Source: Desulfosporosinus sp. I2 (GTDB taxonomy: Bacteria > Bacillota > Desulfitobacteriia > Desulfitobacteriales > Desulfitobacteriaceae). Taken from it: a DNA stretch of 58,379 nt. Both the position numbers and the translations under genes were made by a program. Every line of letters begins with the position of its first letter. Position 1 is the stretch's first letter. The stretch lies in NCBI RefSeq assembly GCF_000960765.1, contig NZ_JYNH01000015.1, forward strand, positions 1 to 58,379. Direction: 5' to 3'. Shown here piece by piece: positions 49,185 to 58,291 of this stretch. The notes under the pieces are model-generated. The model ran no database searches, was not told where the DNA came from, and saw only the letters and a list, made by a program, of their open reading frames with translations.

Positions 49185-50378
49185 TTAAATGGTCAGATTT
49201 TCAACCACAGTAGAGATACCTTGACCTCCGCCGATACACAAAGTTGCTAAGCCGTATCTCTTGCCAGTCCGCATCATCTCATTGATTAATTTGATTAAGA
49301 TGATTGCACCAGTTGCTCCCAATGGGTGTCCTAAAGCAATCGCACCGCCATTGACATTCGTTCTCGAAAAATCCAGGCCAAGCTCTTTTACAACGGCCAA
49401 TGTCTGAGCCGCAAAGGCCTCGTTCAGTTCTATCAAATCTATCTGATTTAAGCTTAAACCAGCCATTTTAAGAGCAGCTTGGGAAGCCGCCACAGGGCCA
49501 ATACCCATAATTTGGGGCGGTACTCCTTTTGCTCCAATTCCAATCACTTTAACTAAGGGTTTAAGCCCAAACGCTTTAGCTTTTTCTGGAGTCGTTAGCA
49601 TTAATACTGCCGCGGCATCATTGCGTCCACTAGAATTCCCAGCCGTAACCGTACCATTCTCTTTAAACACAGGGGCTAATTTTGCAAGCTGAGCCATACT
49701 GGTTTGACGAGGGTGCTCATCTTGATCAAAAATGATAACCCCCTTTTTACTTTTAATTTCGTAAGGTACAATTTCCTCTTTAAACAGTCCTGCCTCAATT
49801 GCTTTCATGGCACGTTCCTGACTAGCCAGGGCAAATTCATCTTGTTCTTGGCGACTGATATTGTATTTATCGGCTAAATTTTCCGCAGTCATGCCCATTG
49901 TCAAGCGCCCATAACGATCTTCCGGCTGGCAGCGAGGTTGACTTTCAGTATTTGAGTCCAGAATTTCAGCATTTCCCATGCGAAAGCCATAACGTGCGTT
50001 TCTCAGATAATAAGGAGCCGTGCTCATACTTTCTGCTCCACCAGCCATGATCATTTCCGAGGTTCCCGCCCAAATCCCCTGAACCCCGTTATTGACAGCA
50101 GTCAGTGCAGACCCACATTGACGATGTACCGTATAGGCGGGCACTTCTTCGGGCATATTAGCCCTCAATAAAGCTAAACGAGCAAGGTTGGGATTATCCC
50201 CACTCTGTTTTGTATGACCAAGTATCACTTCATCGACCGACTGCCCGGGAATCCCACTGCGCTTGAGTATTTCTCGCATGACTTCAGCCGCTAAATAATC
50301 GACCTCAATCTCTTTGAGAGCACCACCCACTCTACCAATAGCTGTGCGTACTCCGGCAACGATAACTGCCTCTTGCAT
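49185..50378 (-). CDS. Acetyl-CoA acetyltransferase (thiolase), copy 1
   Basis: A 397-residue thiolase that cleaves 3-ketoacyl-CoA, or condenses two acetyl-CoA. Active-site motifs are VHRQCGSALTAVNNG (nucleophilic Cys, about residue 88), NEAFAAQ, GGAIALGHPLGATGA and CIGGGQGIS. ATG at 50378 follows GGGGGAGAGG. It is the last gene of unit 6, 23 bases after an acyl-CoA dehydrogenase. Paralogue of the thiolase at 52684. Confidence 0.93.
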   Translation of the reverse strand: MQEAVIVAGVRTAIGRVGGALKEIEVDYLAAEVMREILKRSGIPGQSVDEVILGHTKQSGDNPNLARLALLRANMPEEVPAYTVHRQCGSALTAVNNGVQGIWAGTSEMIMAGGAESMSTAPYYLRNARYGFRMGNAEILDSNTESQPRCQPEDRYGRLTMGMTAENLADKYNISRQEQDEFALASQERAMKAIEAGLFKEEIVPYEIKSKKGVIIFDQDEHPRQTSMAQLAKLAPVFKENGTVTAGNSSGRNDAAAVLMLTTPEKAKAFGLKPLVKVIGIGAKGVPPQIMGIGPVAASQAALKMAGLSLNQIDLIELNEAFAAQTLAVVKELGLDFSRTNVNGGAIALGHPLGATGAIILIKLINEMMRTGKRYGLATLCIGGGQGISTVVENLTI

Positions 50379-50401
50379 TCCCTCTCCCCCTTTCCACAGC
50401 T

Positions 50402-51550
50402 TTAGAGCGCAAATTCTTTTCTTAACTGATTGGCAATAATATTGCGTTGAATTTCTGAAGTGCCTTCGTAGATGCGTGCAATCCTAGCATCACGATAAAA
50501 TCGTTCCACTTCGCACTCTCTCATGTAACCCATACCTCCATGAATTTGCACAGCCATATCCGCAACCCGACCATAGACTTCAGAGCCAAAAGTTTTTACA
50601 ATAGCAGCCTCTTTGATGATGGTTTCTCCTCGGTCAATTTTCCGAGCAACATCATAGGTTAAGCTGCGCAAGGCCTCAATCTCGATTGCCATGTTGGCTA
50701 AATAATGTTGAATAATTTGATTATCAAAAATTGGCTTGCCAAATTGGACGCGCTGTAAAGCATATTTGATACTTACTTCCATTAATTTTTGACTAGAACC
50801 AAGATTTCGGGCTGCCAGCCCAGCTCGTCCATTAGCCAAGATTTTAAGAGCATTAACATATCCCTGCCCTGGCTCACCTAAAACATTCTCAATGGGGACC
50901 TCACAGTCTTCAAAGATCAGCTCAGCCGTTTGAGACCCGTGAAGTCCCATTTTCTTCTCATACTTACCGACAGTGAACCCTTTAAAGTTCCGCTCTACGA
51001 TAAACGATGTAATACCCTTGCTCCCTTTACTCTTGTCCGTCACGGCCATCACCGTGAATACATCGGCTATATCACCATTGGTAATAAACTGTTTGGTACC
51101 GTTTAAGATATATTTATCACCCTTTAACACGGCGGTTGTCTTCATGTTGCCAGGATCTGAACCCGCAGACGCTTCTGTCAGGGCAAATGCGCCTATCGAA
51201 TGGCCCGTAGCCATTTTAGGCAAGTAACGTTTCTTTTGCTCTTCATTGCCAGCCATCACAATCCCGACACTTCCAATTCCATTGTGGCAACCAATTATCG
51301 ACACAAAGCAATTCGGCCCGCGGCCTAATTCTTCAAAAATCATGACTTTGCCTACCATACCTGCCCCTAAGCCGTCATACTCTTGGGGAATGCTTAGCCC
51401 AAACAATCCCATCTCTGCAGCCTTATCGAGTAAACTTTGAGGGACTTTGTCTTCTTCCTCCATTTGTTCACCCAGAGGCTCCACATCTTTTTTAATTAAA
51501 GTGCGTACTGCTTGACGAATAATATTTAGCTCTTCGTCAGAAACATTCAT
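50402..51550 (-). CDS. Short/medium-chain acyl-CoA dehydrogenase
   Basis: A 382-residue flavoprotein that introduces the 2,3 double bond into an acyl-CoA. It has AFALTEASAGSDPGNMKTTA (FAD/substrate loop), KQFITNG, GYMRECEVERFYRDARI and the catalytic Glu in RIYEGTSEIQRN. Electrons should go to an ETF, which is not encoded in the window. ATG at 51550 follows GGAGGG. Part of unit 6 between a 3-hydroxyacyl-CoA dehydrogenase and thiolase 1. Confidence 0.93.
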   Translation of the reverse strand: MNVSDEELNIIRQAVRTLIKKDVEPLGEQMEEEDKVPQSLLDKAAEMGLFGLSIPQEYDGLGAGMVGKVMIFEELGRGPNCFVSIIGCHNGIGSVGIVMAGNEEQKKRYLPKMATGHSIGAFALTEASAGSDPGNMKTTAVLKGDKYILNGTKQFITNGDIADVFTVMAVTDKSKGSKGITSFIVERNFKGFTVGKYEKKMGLHGSQTAELIFEDCEVPIENVLGEPGQGYVNALKILANGRAGLAARNLGSSQKLMEVSIKYALQRVQFGKPIFDNQIIQHYLANMAIEIEALRSLTYDVARKIDRGETIIKEAAIVKTFGSEVYGRVADMAVQIHGGMGYMRECEVERFYRDARIARIYEGTSEIQRNIIANQLRKEFAL

Positions 51551-51639
51551 CGCAATCCCTCCAGCCCTTCAATTTCTGGTTATAGGAAACTTGCTTCGGG
51601 TGTTTACTCATTCGAAGTCTCGTTAAACTATCTAGTCAC

Positions 51640-52512
51640 TTAGCCATTCGGGTAATCGTAAAATCCTTTGCCTGTTTTCCGGCCCCATTCTTTTTTGACA
51701 AACTTCTCTGCAATTGTAGGGGAAGGACGGTAGATTGGATCACCCGTTTCTTGAAAACGTTCCAAACCTACAATATAGGTGAGATCAATTCCCGTCAGAT
51801 CCATTAAACGAAAGGGTCCCATCGGATGTCCAAGGGCTAAGGTAACCGCTGTATCAATCTCTTCATGCCCCGCTATCCCCATGTCAAGTAAATAAATGGA
51901 CTCATTTTTAATAGCGGCAAGCATTCGATTGACGAGAAAACCGTATATCTCCTGTTTTAATAAAACAGGGGTCTTACCTAGGCTAACGCAAAAATTCATT
52001 AATGTTTGGGCAGTTTCCTCAGAAGTATGGGGTCCTTTAACAACTTCAACTAGTTTCATGACCAAGGCTGGATTAAAGAAATGGAGATTACAGACCTTTT
52101 CAGGACGCTCCGTCACGTCTGCAATTTTCGAACTCACAATATATGAACTATTCGTAGCGAGAATGGTATGTGGTAGACATAGGCTGTCTAATTCTGCAAA
52201 TAACTTACGTTTAATTTCTAATCGTTCAATAATCGCCTCTATCACTAGATCCGCATCACAAGCAGCCTCTGATAAATCGTTAGTAAATGAAAGGTTTGCT
52301 CTGGCTGCATCTACCTGTGCCTGCGTCAGCTTACCTTTAGCAACCCTTTCAGGTAGATAGGTTATTACAAATTGCTCCGCTTTTTTTAATACCTCTTCAT
52401 TAACATCTGTGCATTTCACTTCGAAGCCCGCTAATGCTGCACTCAAGGCAATCTGATGTCCCATATTCCCAGCCCCAACGATACAAACCTTACGAATTTT
52501 ATGCTCTCCCAC
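51640..52512 (-). CDS. 3-hydroxyacyl-CoA dehydrogenase, GNMGHQ group
   Basis: A 290-residue paralogue of the dehydrogenases at 36777 and 53876, with KVCIVGAGNMGHQIAL, NLHFFNPALVMKLVEVVKGP and HPMGPFRLMDLTGID. The start is taken as GTG at 52512 (MGEHKIRKVC aligns with MKIDNIKKIC and MKIEDVKTIC of the paralogues) after AGGGGG; ATG at 52518 is an alternative. A longer frame to 52608 lacks homology. Upstream at 52627-52656 a TCTCCCCT ... AGGGGAGA hairpin without T run may process or stabilise the mRNA. Confidence 0.88.
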   Translation of the reverse strand: MGEHKIRKVCIVGAGNMGHQIALSAALAGFEVKCTDVNEEVLKKAEQFVITYLPERVAKGKLTQAQVDAARANLSFTNDLSEAACDADLVIEAIIERLEIKRKLFAELDSLCLPHTILATNSSYIVSSKIADVTERPEKVCNLHFFNPALVMKLVEVVKGPHTSEETAQTLMNFCVSLGKTPVLLKQEIYGFLVNRMLAAIKNESIYLLDMGIAGHEEIDTAVTLALGHPMGPFRLMDLTGIDLTYIVGLERFQETGDPIYRPSPTIAEKFVKKEWGRKTGKGFYDYPNG

Positions 52513-52626
52513 ATTCATTCCCCCTAGCAATAATTGTTCACTTACACTTTCTGCTATACTAAAGAAACCTTTAGGGTGAGTATCTACCCGCACAATAGAG
52601 CCTGCCATAAGATGCTTAAGGATAAG

Positions 52627-52656
52627 TCTCCCCTAACCCTTTAGGGCCAGGGGAGA
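52627..52656. other. Intra-operon hairpin without T tail
   Basis: TCTCCCCT-N14-AGGGGAGA is a perfect 8-bp stem between thiolase 2 and the next gene of unit 6. With no T run it is more likely an RNA-processing or stability element, or a weak attenuator, than a terminator. Confidence 0.45.
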
Positions 52657-52683
52657 TCAAACAACCTTATCTTGAAGGATTCC

Positions 52684-53853
52684 TTAGACTCTCTCAAAAA
52701 TCGTAGCGACCCCTTGTCCGCCACCAATACAAGCCGTAATTAAACCAAATTGAACATCCCTGCGCTTCATTTCGTGGACTAATTTTGCAGTGAGAATTGC
52801 CCCGGTTGCAGCGATTGGATGACCATGGGCTATCGCCCCACCATTAACATTCACTTTATCCATGTTAAAATGAAGCTCCCGATCCACGGCTAACACTTGG
52901 GCCGCAAAAGCTTCGTTTAATTCAATCAGATCGATATCCTCTAAGGACAGACCTGCCTTGGCTAAAGCTTTCTTGGTAGCTGGCACTGGACCGATTCCCA
53001 TAATGTTTGGATCAACACCAGCATAGGCAAATGTGCGAATTTTAGCTAAAGGTTTTAGACCTAAGCCCTTCGCCTTTTCTGCCGACATTACTACAACTGC
53101 GGCTGCCGCATCATTTAAGCCAGAGCTATTTCCCGCTGTAACCGTACCATTCGCTTTAAAAGCAGGAGAAAGCTTCCCCAATCCTTCAAGTGTTGTCTGT
53201 GGCCGTGGATGTTCATCCGTATCAAAAACGAGCGACTTATTCTTGCCTACTGGAATGGTGAGCGGAACAATTTGGCTCTTAAACAAACCTGTTTCCATTG
53301 CCTTACCCATCTTTTGTTGGCTGTATACAGAGAACTCATCTTGTTCTAAACGACTGATCTGATATTTTTCCGCCAAATTCTCTGCGGTGATCCCCATGGG
53401 TGGATTACCGATTTCATTCGTGGAGAGTTGGAAACCACTCCGAAATTGAGGGAGAGTCTTACTGAAAAATTCCATATGTTCCATAATATACGGTTTTAGT
53501 GAGCAGCTCTCAGTGCCACCAGCAATAAAAACGTCGCCCATTCCGGCCATTATAGCTTGAGCCGCTGAATTTACAGCGTTCAAACCAGACCCACACTGCC
53601 GATCAATCGTAACCCCTGAAATTTCCACGGGTAACCCTGCCTGCAAAGCGCATAAACGAGCAATATTACCTCCTGCATTCAAACAGTTTCCAAACAATAC
53701 ATCTTCGATCTCATTCGGATCTAAGCCTACGCGTTTGATCGCTTCTTTGATGACTTCCGCCCCATAATATTCGGGAGGAATCTTACCTAAGGCGCCCCCT
53801 GCCCGACCAATAGGACTTCGAACTGCGGATACAATAACTGCTTCATTAATCAT
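52684..53853 (-). CDS. Acetyl-CoA acetyltransferase (thiolase), copy 2
   Basis: A 389-residue thiolase with [15 protein letters not shown] (nucleophilic Cys, about 87), [22 protein letters not shown] and CIGGGQGVA. The His-Pro-Ile-Ala form of the third motif differs from copy 1 (HPLGATG). ATG at 53853 follows AGGGGGTG; the frame to 53940 overlaps the preceding gene and is not used. It lies 22 bases after a 3-hydroxyacyl-CoA dehydrogenase in unit 6. Confidence 0.92.
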   Translation of the reverse strand: MINEAVIVSAVRSPIGRAGGALGKIPPEYYGAEVIKEAIKRVGLDPNEIEDVLFGNCLNAGGNIARLCALQAGLPVEISGVTIDRQCGSGLNAVNSAAQAIMAGMGDVFIAGGTESCSLKPYIMEHMEFFSKTLPQFRSGFQLSTNEIGNPPMGITAENLAEKYQISRLEQDEFSVYSQQKMGKAMETGLFKSQIVPLTIPVGKNKSLVFDTDEHPRPQTTLEGLGKLSPAFKANGTVTAGNSSGLNDAAAAVVVMSAEKAKGLGLKPLAKIRTFAYAGVDPNIMGIGPVPATKKALAKAGLSLEDIDLIELNEAFAAQVLAVDRELHFNMDKVNVNGGAIAHGHPIAATGAILTAKLVHEMKRRDVQFGLITACIGGGQGVATIFERV

Positions 53854-53875
53854 AAAAACACCCCCTATTTTTATT

Positions 53876-54742
53876 TCACTCGTAAGTGTAATAGCCTTTT
53901 TTAGTTTTCTTACCCCATTCTCCCTTGGTGAACTTCTCAACTACCAACGGTGAGGGCTTATCTTTTGGATCACGACTCGTTTGATAACGTTCCATAGAAG
54001 AATAGTAAGCAAGATCAATCCCTGTTAAATCCATGAGGCGGAAGGGTCCCATCGGATGGCCTAAGGCATTCGTCACGGCAATATCGATCTCTTCTGGAGT
54101 AGCGATCCCCATGTCGGCAAGAAATAAAGCCTCTTGAGCTAGTGCAGACAGAATTCTATTGACTAAGAAACCATAGATTTCCTTCTTAAGCCAAACTGCT
54201 GTCTTGCCAAGTTTAGCGCACAAATCCATCGTTACCTGAGCGGTTTCTGTAGAAGTATGGGGTCCCTGCACAACTTCAACTAGTTTCATAACCAAAGCAG
54301 GGTTAAAAAAGTGCATATTACAAACCTTATCCGGACGATTGGTTGCATCTGCTACCTGTGAACTAACGATATAGGAACTGTTTGTGGCAAGTATGGCATG
54401 AGGGGGCGCGATCCTATCTAAATCTGCAAAAAGCTTCCGCTTAATATTCATCTTTTCAACAGCAGCCTCGATGACAAAATCGACCTCTCCTGCAGCATCT
54501 TCTAGGTTCGCAGTAAAGCGAATGTTGGCTAGAGCTTGGTCTGCTTTTTCTTGGCTTAACTTTCCTTTTGCAACCCTCTCTGGTAAATACGATCGTGCAA
54601 ACCCCTCTGCCTTATCCAGCATCTCTTGACTAATATCCGTGCAGGTCACTTTATAACCTGCCAATGCGCATGCTAAGGCAATCTGATGACCCATGTTACC
54701 AGCGCCAACCACACAAATAGTTTTAACATCTTCTATCTTCAA
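53876..54742 (-). CDS. 3-hydroxyacyl-CoA dehydrogenase, GNMGHQ group
   Basis: A 288-residue enzyme very close to the copy at 36777 (shared RSYLPERVAKGK, ATNSSYIVSS, NMHFFNPALVMKLVEVV). Rossmann motif GAGNMG at about 12-17, and the protein ends GKKTKKGYYTYE. Start is TTG at 54742, eight bases after GAGGAGG, which matches the length of its paralogue; the frame to 54775 has no ribosome site. Third gene of unit 6. Confidence 0.9.
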   Translation of the reverse strand: MKIEDVKTICVVGAGNMGHQIALACALAGYKVTCTDISQEMLDKAEGFARSYLPERVAKGKLSQEKADQALANIRFTANLEDAAGEVDFVIEAAVEKMNIKRKLFADLDRIAPPHAILATNSSYIVSSQVADATNRPDKVCNMHFFNPALVMKLVEVVQGPHTSTETAQVTMDLCAKLGKTAVWLKKEIYGFLVNRILSALAQEALFLADMGIATPEEIDIAVTNALGHPMGPFRLMDLTGIDLAYYSSMERYQTSRDPKDKPSPLVVEKFTKGEWGKKTKKGYYTYE

Positions 54743-54801
54743 TTTTATTACCTCCTCAAAATTATCTCTAAGCAAAAAGAATTTTAGTTTATACTAAAGG
54801 C

Positions 54802-56616
54802 CTAAAAAGCTCCTTCAGGAATCTCCATGGCAGAGGTGTCATAATCTTGAATAATCTGGGCTGTAGCTATCACGTCCGGCACAATATTTCGCAAATAGAA
54901 TTGAGCAGAGTTAATTTTACCTTGATAAAAGTCTGTATCCCCAATTCCTTGAGCCAGTTTTTCCTGAGCAACTAATGCTTGTTGCATCAACAAAAAAGCG
55001 CAATAGAGTTCGGCTGTAACCCGTAAAATTCTTGTGCTATACAGCGGCACCAAGTGAATATTTTCCCTCATATAGCCAAATACTGTTCCCATGAGTTTCT
55101 GATAAGCCTTTAGCGCTTGACTCAGCATTGCCATCTCGCGGGGGAATTCTACATTCGCTGAATTTTCCTGAACAAATACAGCAATATCCTGTAGCCATTC
55201 CTTGAAAACATTACCTTTGTCTAATCCCCACTTACGGAAGACTAAATCCAAAGACTGGATGAAATTTGTACCTTCCCAGATGGAATAAATCTTAACATCT
55301 CTCGCTTGACGAGCAATTGGGTACTCCTCGGTATACCCGTATCCTCCATGGACTTGAATGGCTTCCGTAATCATCAGCCAAGCTTGGTCAGAGCCGTATG
55401 CTTTAATTAAGGGAGTAACTATTTCAATATAACGTTTGGCTTGCCGAACATCTTCTGGATTATCCCCAAACGCAATTAAATCTAAATAGTAGTACCCTTT
55501 AAAAATCATAGCTCGCAAAGCTTCAAGCGTGGCCTTTTGGGTGAGTAACATGCGCCGAATATCTTCGTGTTGAATAAGAGGTACCCGACTTCCTTTAGGA
55601 TTATCAATGGGGCGACCCTGAACACGTTCTTTGGCATAAGCGACCGCGTTATTATACGCCACAGTCGCTACGGACAGAGCGCAATGTCCAGTATCTACCC
55701 GTGATCCATTAATCATCTTAAACATTTGCGCCATGCCTTGCCCAAACCCTTTTTCATCCAGTGGTGCACCTAACAGAAAGCCTCGACACAAACCCTCTTC
55801 ACCGAAGTTAAGTACCGCTGTAGCAGAGCCTTGAAGCCCCATCTTATGCTCGATTCCCACAGTTGCAACATCGTTTGGTTCCCCAAGACTTCCAACTTCA
55901 TTCACCCAGATTTTAGGGACAATGAAAAGTGACAAGCCTTTGGTACCGGGAACTGCCCCATCGATTCTGGCTAAAACCAAGTGAATGATATTTTCAGTAA
56001 GATCGTGATCCCCACAAGTAATAAAGCACTTTGTTCCTTTTATCTTATAAATTTTAGGGTCATCCGTTGGATAGGCCTTACTTAACATATCCCCCACATC
56101 GGAACCGCCACCAGGTTCAGTAATACACATCGTTCCTCCCCACACAGCCTCGAACATTTTAGGAGTGAAGAAGTCGATTTGTTCCTTAGACCCAAACTGC
56201 TTAATAATGGACCCAACCCCGCCGGGCAAACCCAAATACGCTACAAACGCAGGGTTTGCGGCAATCATATATTCATGGACAGCTCCATACAACAGCGATG
56301 GAAGGGAGCCCTCCCCGTCCACGTCCTTGTTGCTTGCACCCCACCCATTTTCTGCTACATACCTGAAAGCGTTATGAAAGGAAGGGGGAACGGTCACTTT
56401 CCCATCCTTAAAAACTGCTCTAATCGTGTCGCCGTCATCATTAGTAGGAGCGACAACCTCTTTACAGACTCTTAAGGATTGGTCAAGAATACCATCGACA
56501 TCCTCCATGCTGTATACATCTCTGAAACGTTTCAACCCAAGAATTTTTTCTCCATTTAGCCATTCTTTGATAATAAATTTATGGTCGCGTGTGCTATATA
56601 GATAATTACTGGCCAT
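54802..56616 (-). CDS. Large acyl-CoA dehydrogenase (DmdC-like, with extra C-terminal domain)
   Basis: A 604-residue acyl-CoA dehydrogenase of the long form. The core has MCITEPGGGSDVG, KCFITCGDHD, HGGYGYTEEYPIARQARDVK and the catalytic Glu in SIWEGTNFIQ. About 130 extra C-terminal residues match the acyl-CoA dehydrogenase C-terminal extension of 3-methylmercaptopropionyl-CoA dehydrogenase (DmdC)-type enzymes. Chain specificity is not predictable. ATG at 56616 follows AAGGAG at 8 bases; the longer frame to 56673 contains that site. Confidence 0.9.
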   Translation of the reverse strand: MASNYLYSTRDHKFIIKEWLNGEKILGLKRFRDVYSMEDVDGILDQSLRVCKEVVAPTNDDGDTIRAVFKDGKVTVPPSFHNAFRYVAENGWGASNKDVDGEGSLPSLLYGAVHEYMIAANPAFVAYLGLPGGVGSIIKQFGSKEQIDFFTPKMFEAVWGGTMCITEPGGGSDVGDMLSKAYPTDDPKIYKIKGTKCFITCGDHDLTENIIHLVLARIDGAVPGTKGLSLFIVPKIWVNEVGSLGEPNDVATVGIEHKMGLQGSATAVLNFGEEGLCRGFLLGAPLDEKGFGQGMAQMFKMINGSRVDTGHCALSVATVAYNNAVAYAKERVQGRPIDNPKGSRVPLIQHEDIRRMLLTQKATLEALRAMIFKGYYYLDLIAFGDNPEDVRQAKRYIEIVTPLIKAYGSDQAWLMITEAIQVHGGYGYTEEYPIARQARDVKIYSIWEGTNFIQSLDLVFRKWGLDKGNVFKEWLQDIAVFVQENSANVEFPREMAMLSQALKAYQKLMGTVFGYMRENIHLVPLYSTRILRVTAELYCAFLLMQQALVAQEKLAQGIGDTDFYQGKINSAQFYLRNIVPDVIATAQIIQDYDTSAMEIPEGAF

Positions 56617-56709
56617 AACATGCACTCCTTCTTTGCTTAGTTCTGATCTTTCATCGAACAGCGAGTCGACCATTCGAAGAAGCTCTTTATGATGATTTGG
56701 ACGAAACTA

Positions 56710-57489
56710 TTATTTCCCTTGGAAGTTTGGTTTGCGTTTTTCAACAAAGGCCTTCATGCCTTCTTTTTGATCTTCAGTAGCAAACAATAGGCTAAAACAT
56801 TTATGCTCATATTGTAAGCCCATATCCAAATCCATCCGTAGCCCTTCATTGACACATGTTTTAGCCATCTGAATGGCCACAGCGCCTCGGGATGCAAACT
56901 TCTTAGCCATTTTCTTTGCTTCGATTAATAATTGATCTGCAGGTACCACTTTATTCACAAGACCAATCCGCAAAGCCTCCTCTGCTGAGATAAAATCGCC
57001 GCTAAAAATCAACTCTTTTGCTTTACCTGCACCGATGAGTCGAGGCAGGCGTTGAGTTCCTCCACCACCCGGTAAAATACCCAACTTTATTTCCGGTAAA
57101 CCAAACTGAGCATTGTCGGCTGCAATGCGTACGTCGGCCACTAAGGTTAGTTCACACCCACCACCTAAAGCATATCCTGCAACTGCAGCGATGACAGGCT
57201 TGGGCATATTTTCAATTAAATTAAACGATATTAACGAGGGTCTAACACTTGTCGATACATCCACAGCTGTTGCAGAAGCCATTTGCTTGATGTCCGCGCC
57301 GGCTGCAAATACTTTGTCGCCGCCCGTGATAATGACTACTCGTACAGAATTATCGATACTTAACGTTTGGGCCGCCTCCCCCAATTCAATAAAAACCTGA
57401 CTATTGAGAGCGTTTAGTACCTCTGGGCGATTTAGAGTGATCGTGGCAATTCCCTCTTCAATTTCCACAAGGATTGTTTCGTAAGCCAA
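56710..57489 (-). CDS. Enoyl-CoA hydratase (crotonase)
   Basis: A 259-residue crotonase with the oxyanion-hole segments GADIKQMA and ALGGGCELTL, and both catalytic glutamates (Glu in CELTLVADV and in PEIKLGILPGGGGTQRL). It ends EKRKPNFQGK. It hydrates crotonyl-CoA or another 2-enoyl-CoA to the (S)-3-hydroxyacyl-CoA. Start is TTG at 57489, eight bases after GGGGGAGG. First gene of unit 6, about 105 bases after a sigma-54-type promoter. Confidence 0.93.
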   Translation of the reverse strand: MAYETILVEIEEGIATITLNRPEVLNALNSQVFIELGEAAQTLSIDNSVRVVIITGGDKVFAAGADIKQMASATAVDVSTSVRPSLISFNLIENMPKPVIAAVAGYALGGGCELTLVADVRIAADNAQFGLPEIKLGILPGGGGTQRLPRLIGAGKAKELIFSGDFISAEEALRIGLVNKVVPADQLLIEAKKMAKKFASRGAVAIQMAKTCVNEGLRMDLDMGLQYEHKCFSLLFATEDQKEGMKAFVEKRKPNFQGK

Positions 57490-57592
57490 TTTAACTACCT
57501 CCCCCAATTACTTATTTCTGTCTCACGTAAGCATTAGTTCTTAAATCTCAACTCTTTTCCGAATATTCAAAAAATCTGACCTATTCTTTATA

Positions 57593-57608
57593 TACAAGAA
57601 CCATGCCA
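57593..57608 (-). promoter_or_regulatory. Sigma-54 promoter, unit 6 (crotonase to thiolase 1)
   Basis: The minus strand reads TGGCATGGTTCTTGTA; GG and GT are in the expected register (TGGCAT-N5-TTGTA). It is weaker than units 1, 4 and 5. The rest of 57490-57886 has no gene. Confidence 0.65.
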
Positions 57609-57777
57609 ATTGCCTAAATATAGTAAAGAAAAATAAGCTGACCTATCTATCTCTTAAAGTAGCCGCTTTTCAGCCGATTGGGTCAATATTTCTTCGCACA
57701 ATGATTGTGAAACTGTTGAATACAAATCGTTATAGTACTCTTGTTATGTATACAATTGAAACAACAGCTATCTATTT

Positions 57778-57792
57778 CATACAGCTTGTATG
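57778..57792. promoter_or_regulatory. Candidate enhancer site for unit 6
   Basis: CATACA-GCT-TGTATG uses the same half-sites as the element upstream of unit 1, in the opposite arrangement, about 200 bases upstream of the expected start of transcription. Confidence 0.4.
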
Positions 57793-57886
57793 CAAATAAT
57801 ACAGTTGAGTATATTCTTTTCAATATTCCGCTTTAGCTGCGCAAATCGACTGCAATGTGACGATAACATGGTAATGGCCTAGCACC

Positions 57887-58291
57887 TTAAAGTATGATCG
57901 TTATGGAAGTCGAACCCGTTAAAACTTTTTCCATTTGAGCGTTTACTGCCTCTATATTACAAATTAGGCAATTTTCCAAGCGTTCTTTAACAAAACCGTA
58001 GAACTTTATCTTATCACCAGGACGAACCATTTGCTCGAAGCGAACCTCAAGGTTACTAATTATCCCCTCAGTGCCGATCCATTCAGTGAGCATGGCTGCC
58101 ATCTGAGCCATCGTCAGCATGCCATGAGCAATCACTCCCCCCAAACCGGCTTGACGAGCGTAATTATCATCCAGATGAATGGGATTATAATCTCCTGAAG
58201 CCTCCGCATACTGACGCACTTGTACTTGGGTTGGCACCCATTCTCGAACAGGAAGTCGATCAGAGACCTCATACTTCTGTAAACTTTTCAT
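57887..58291 (-). CDS. MaoC-like (hydratase 2) dehydratase subunit
   Basis: A 134-residue hot-dog protein with the hydratase-2 catalytic motif: YNPIHLDDNYARQAGLGGVIAHGM, giving the Asp-x4-His dyad. It should be the catalytic partner of the FAS1-like subunit encoded just upstream, together acting on (R)-3-hydroxyacyl-CoA or 2-enoyl-CoA. ATG at 58291 follows GGGGGAA and overlaps the upstream gene's TGA (ATGA), showing tight coupling. A frame extension to 58330 would run into the upstream gene. Confidence 0.88.
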   Translation of the reverse strand: MKSLQKYEVSDRLPVREWVPTQVQVRQYAEASGDYNPIHLDDNYARQAGLGGVIAHGMLTMAQMAAMLTEWIGTEGIISNLEVRFEQMVRPGDKIKFYGFVKERLENCLICNIEAVNAQMEKVLTGSTSITIIL

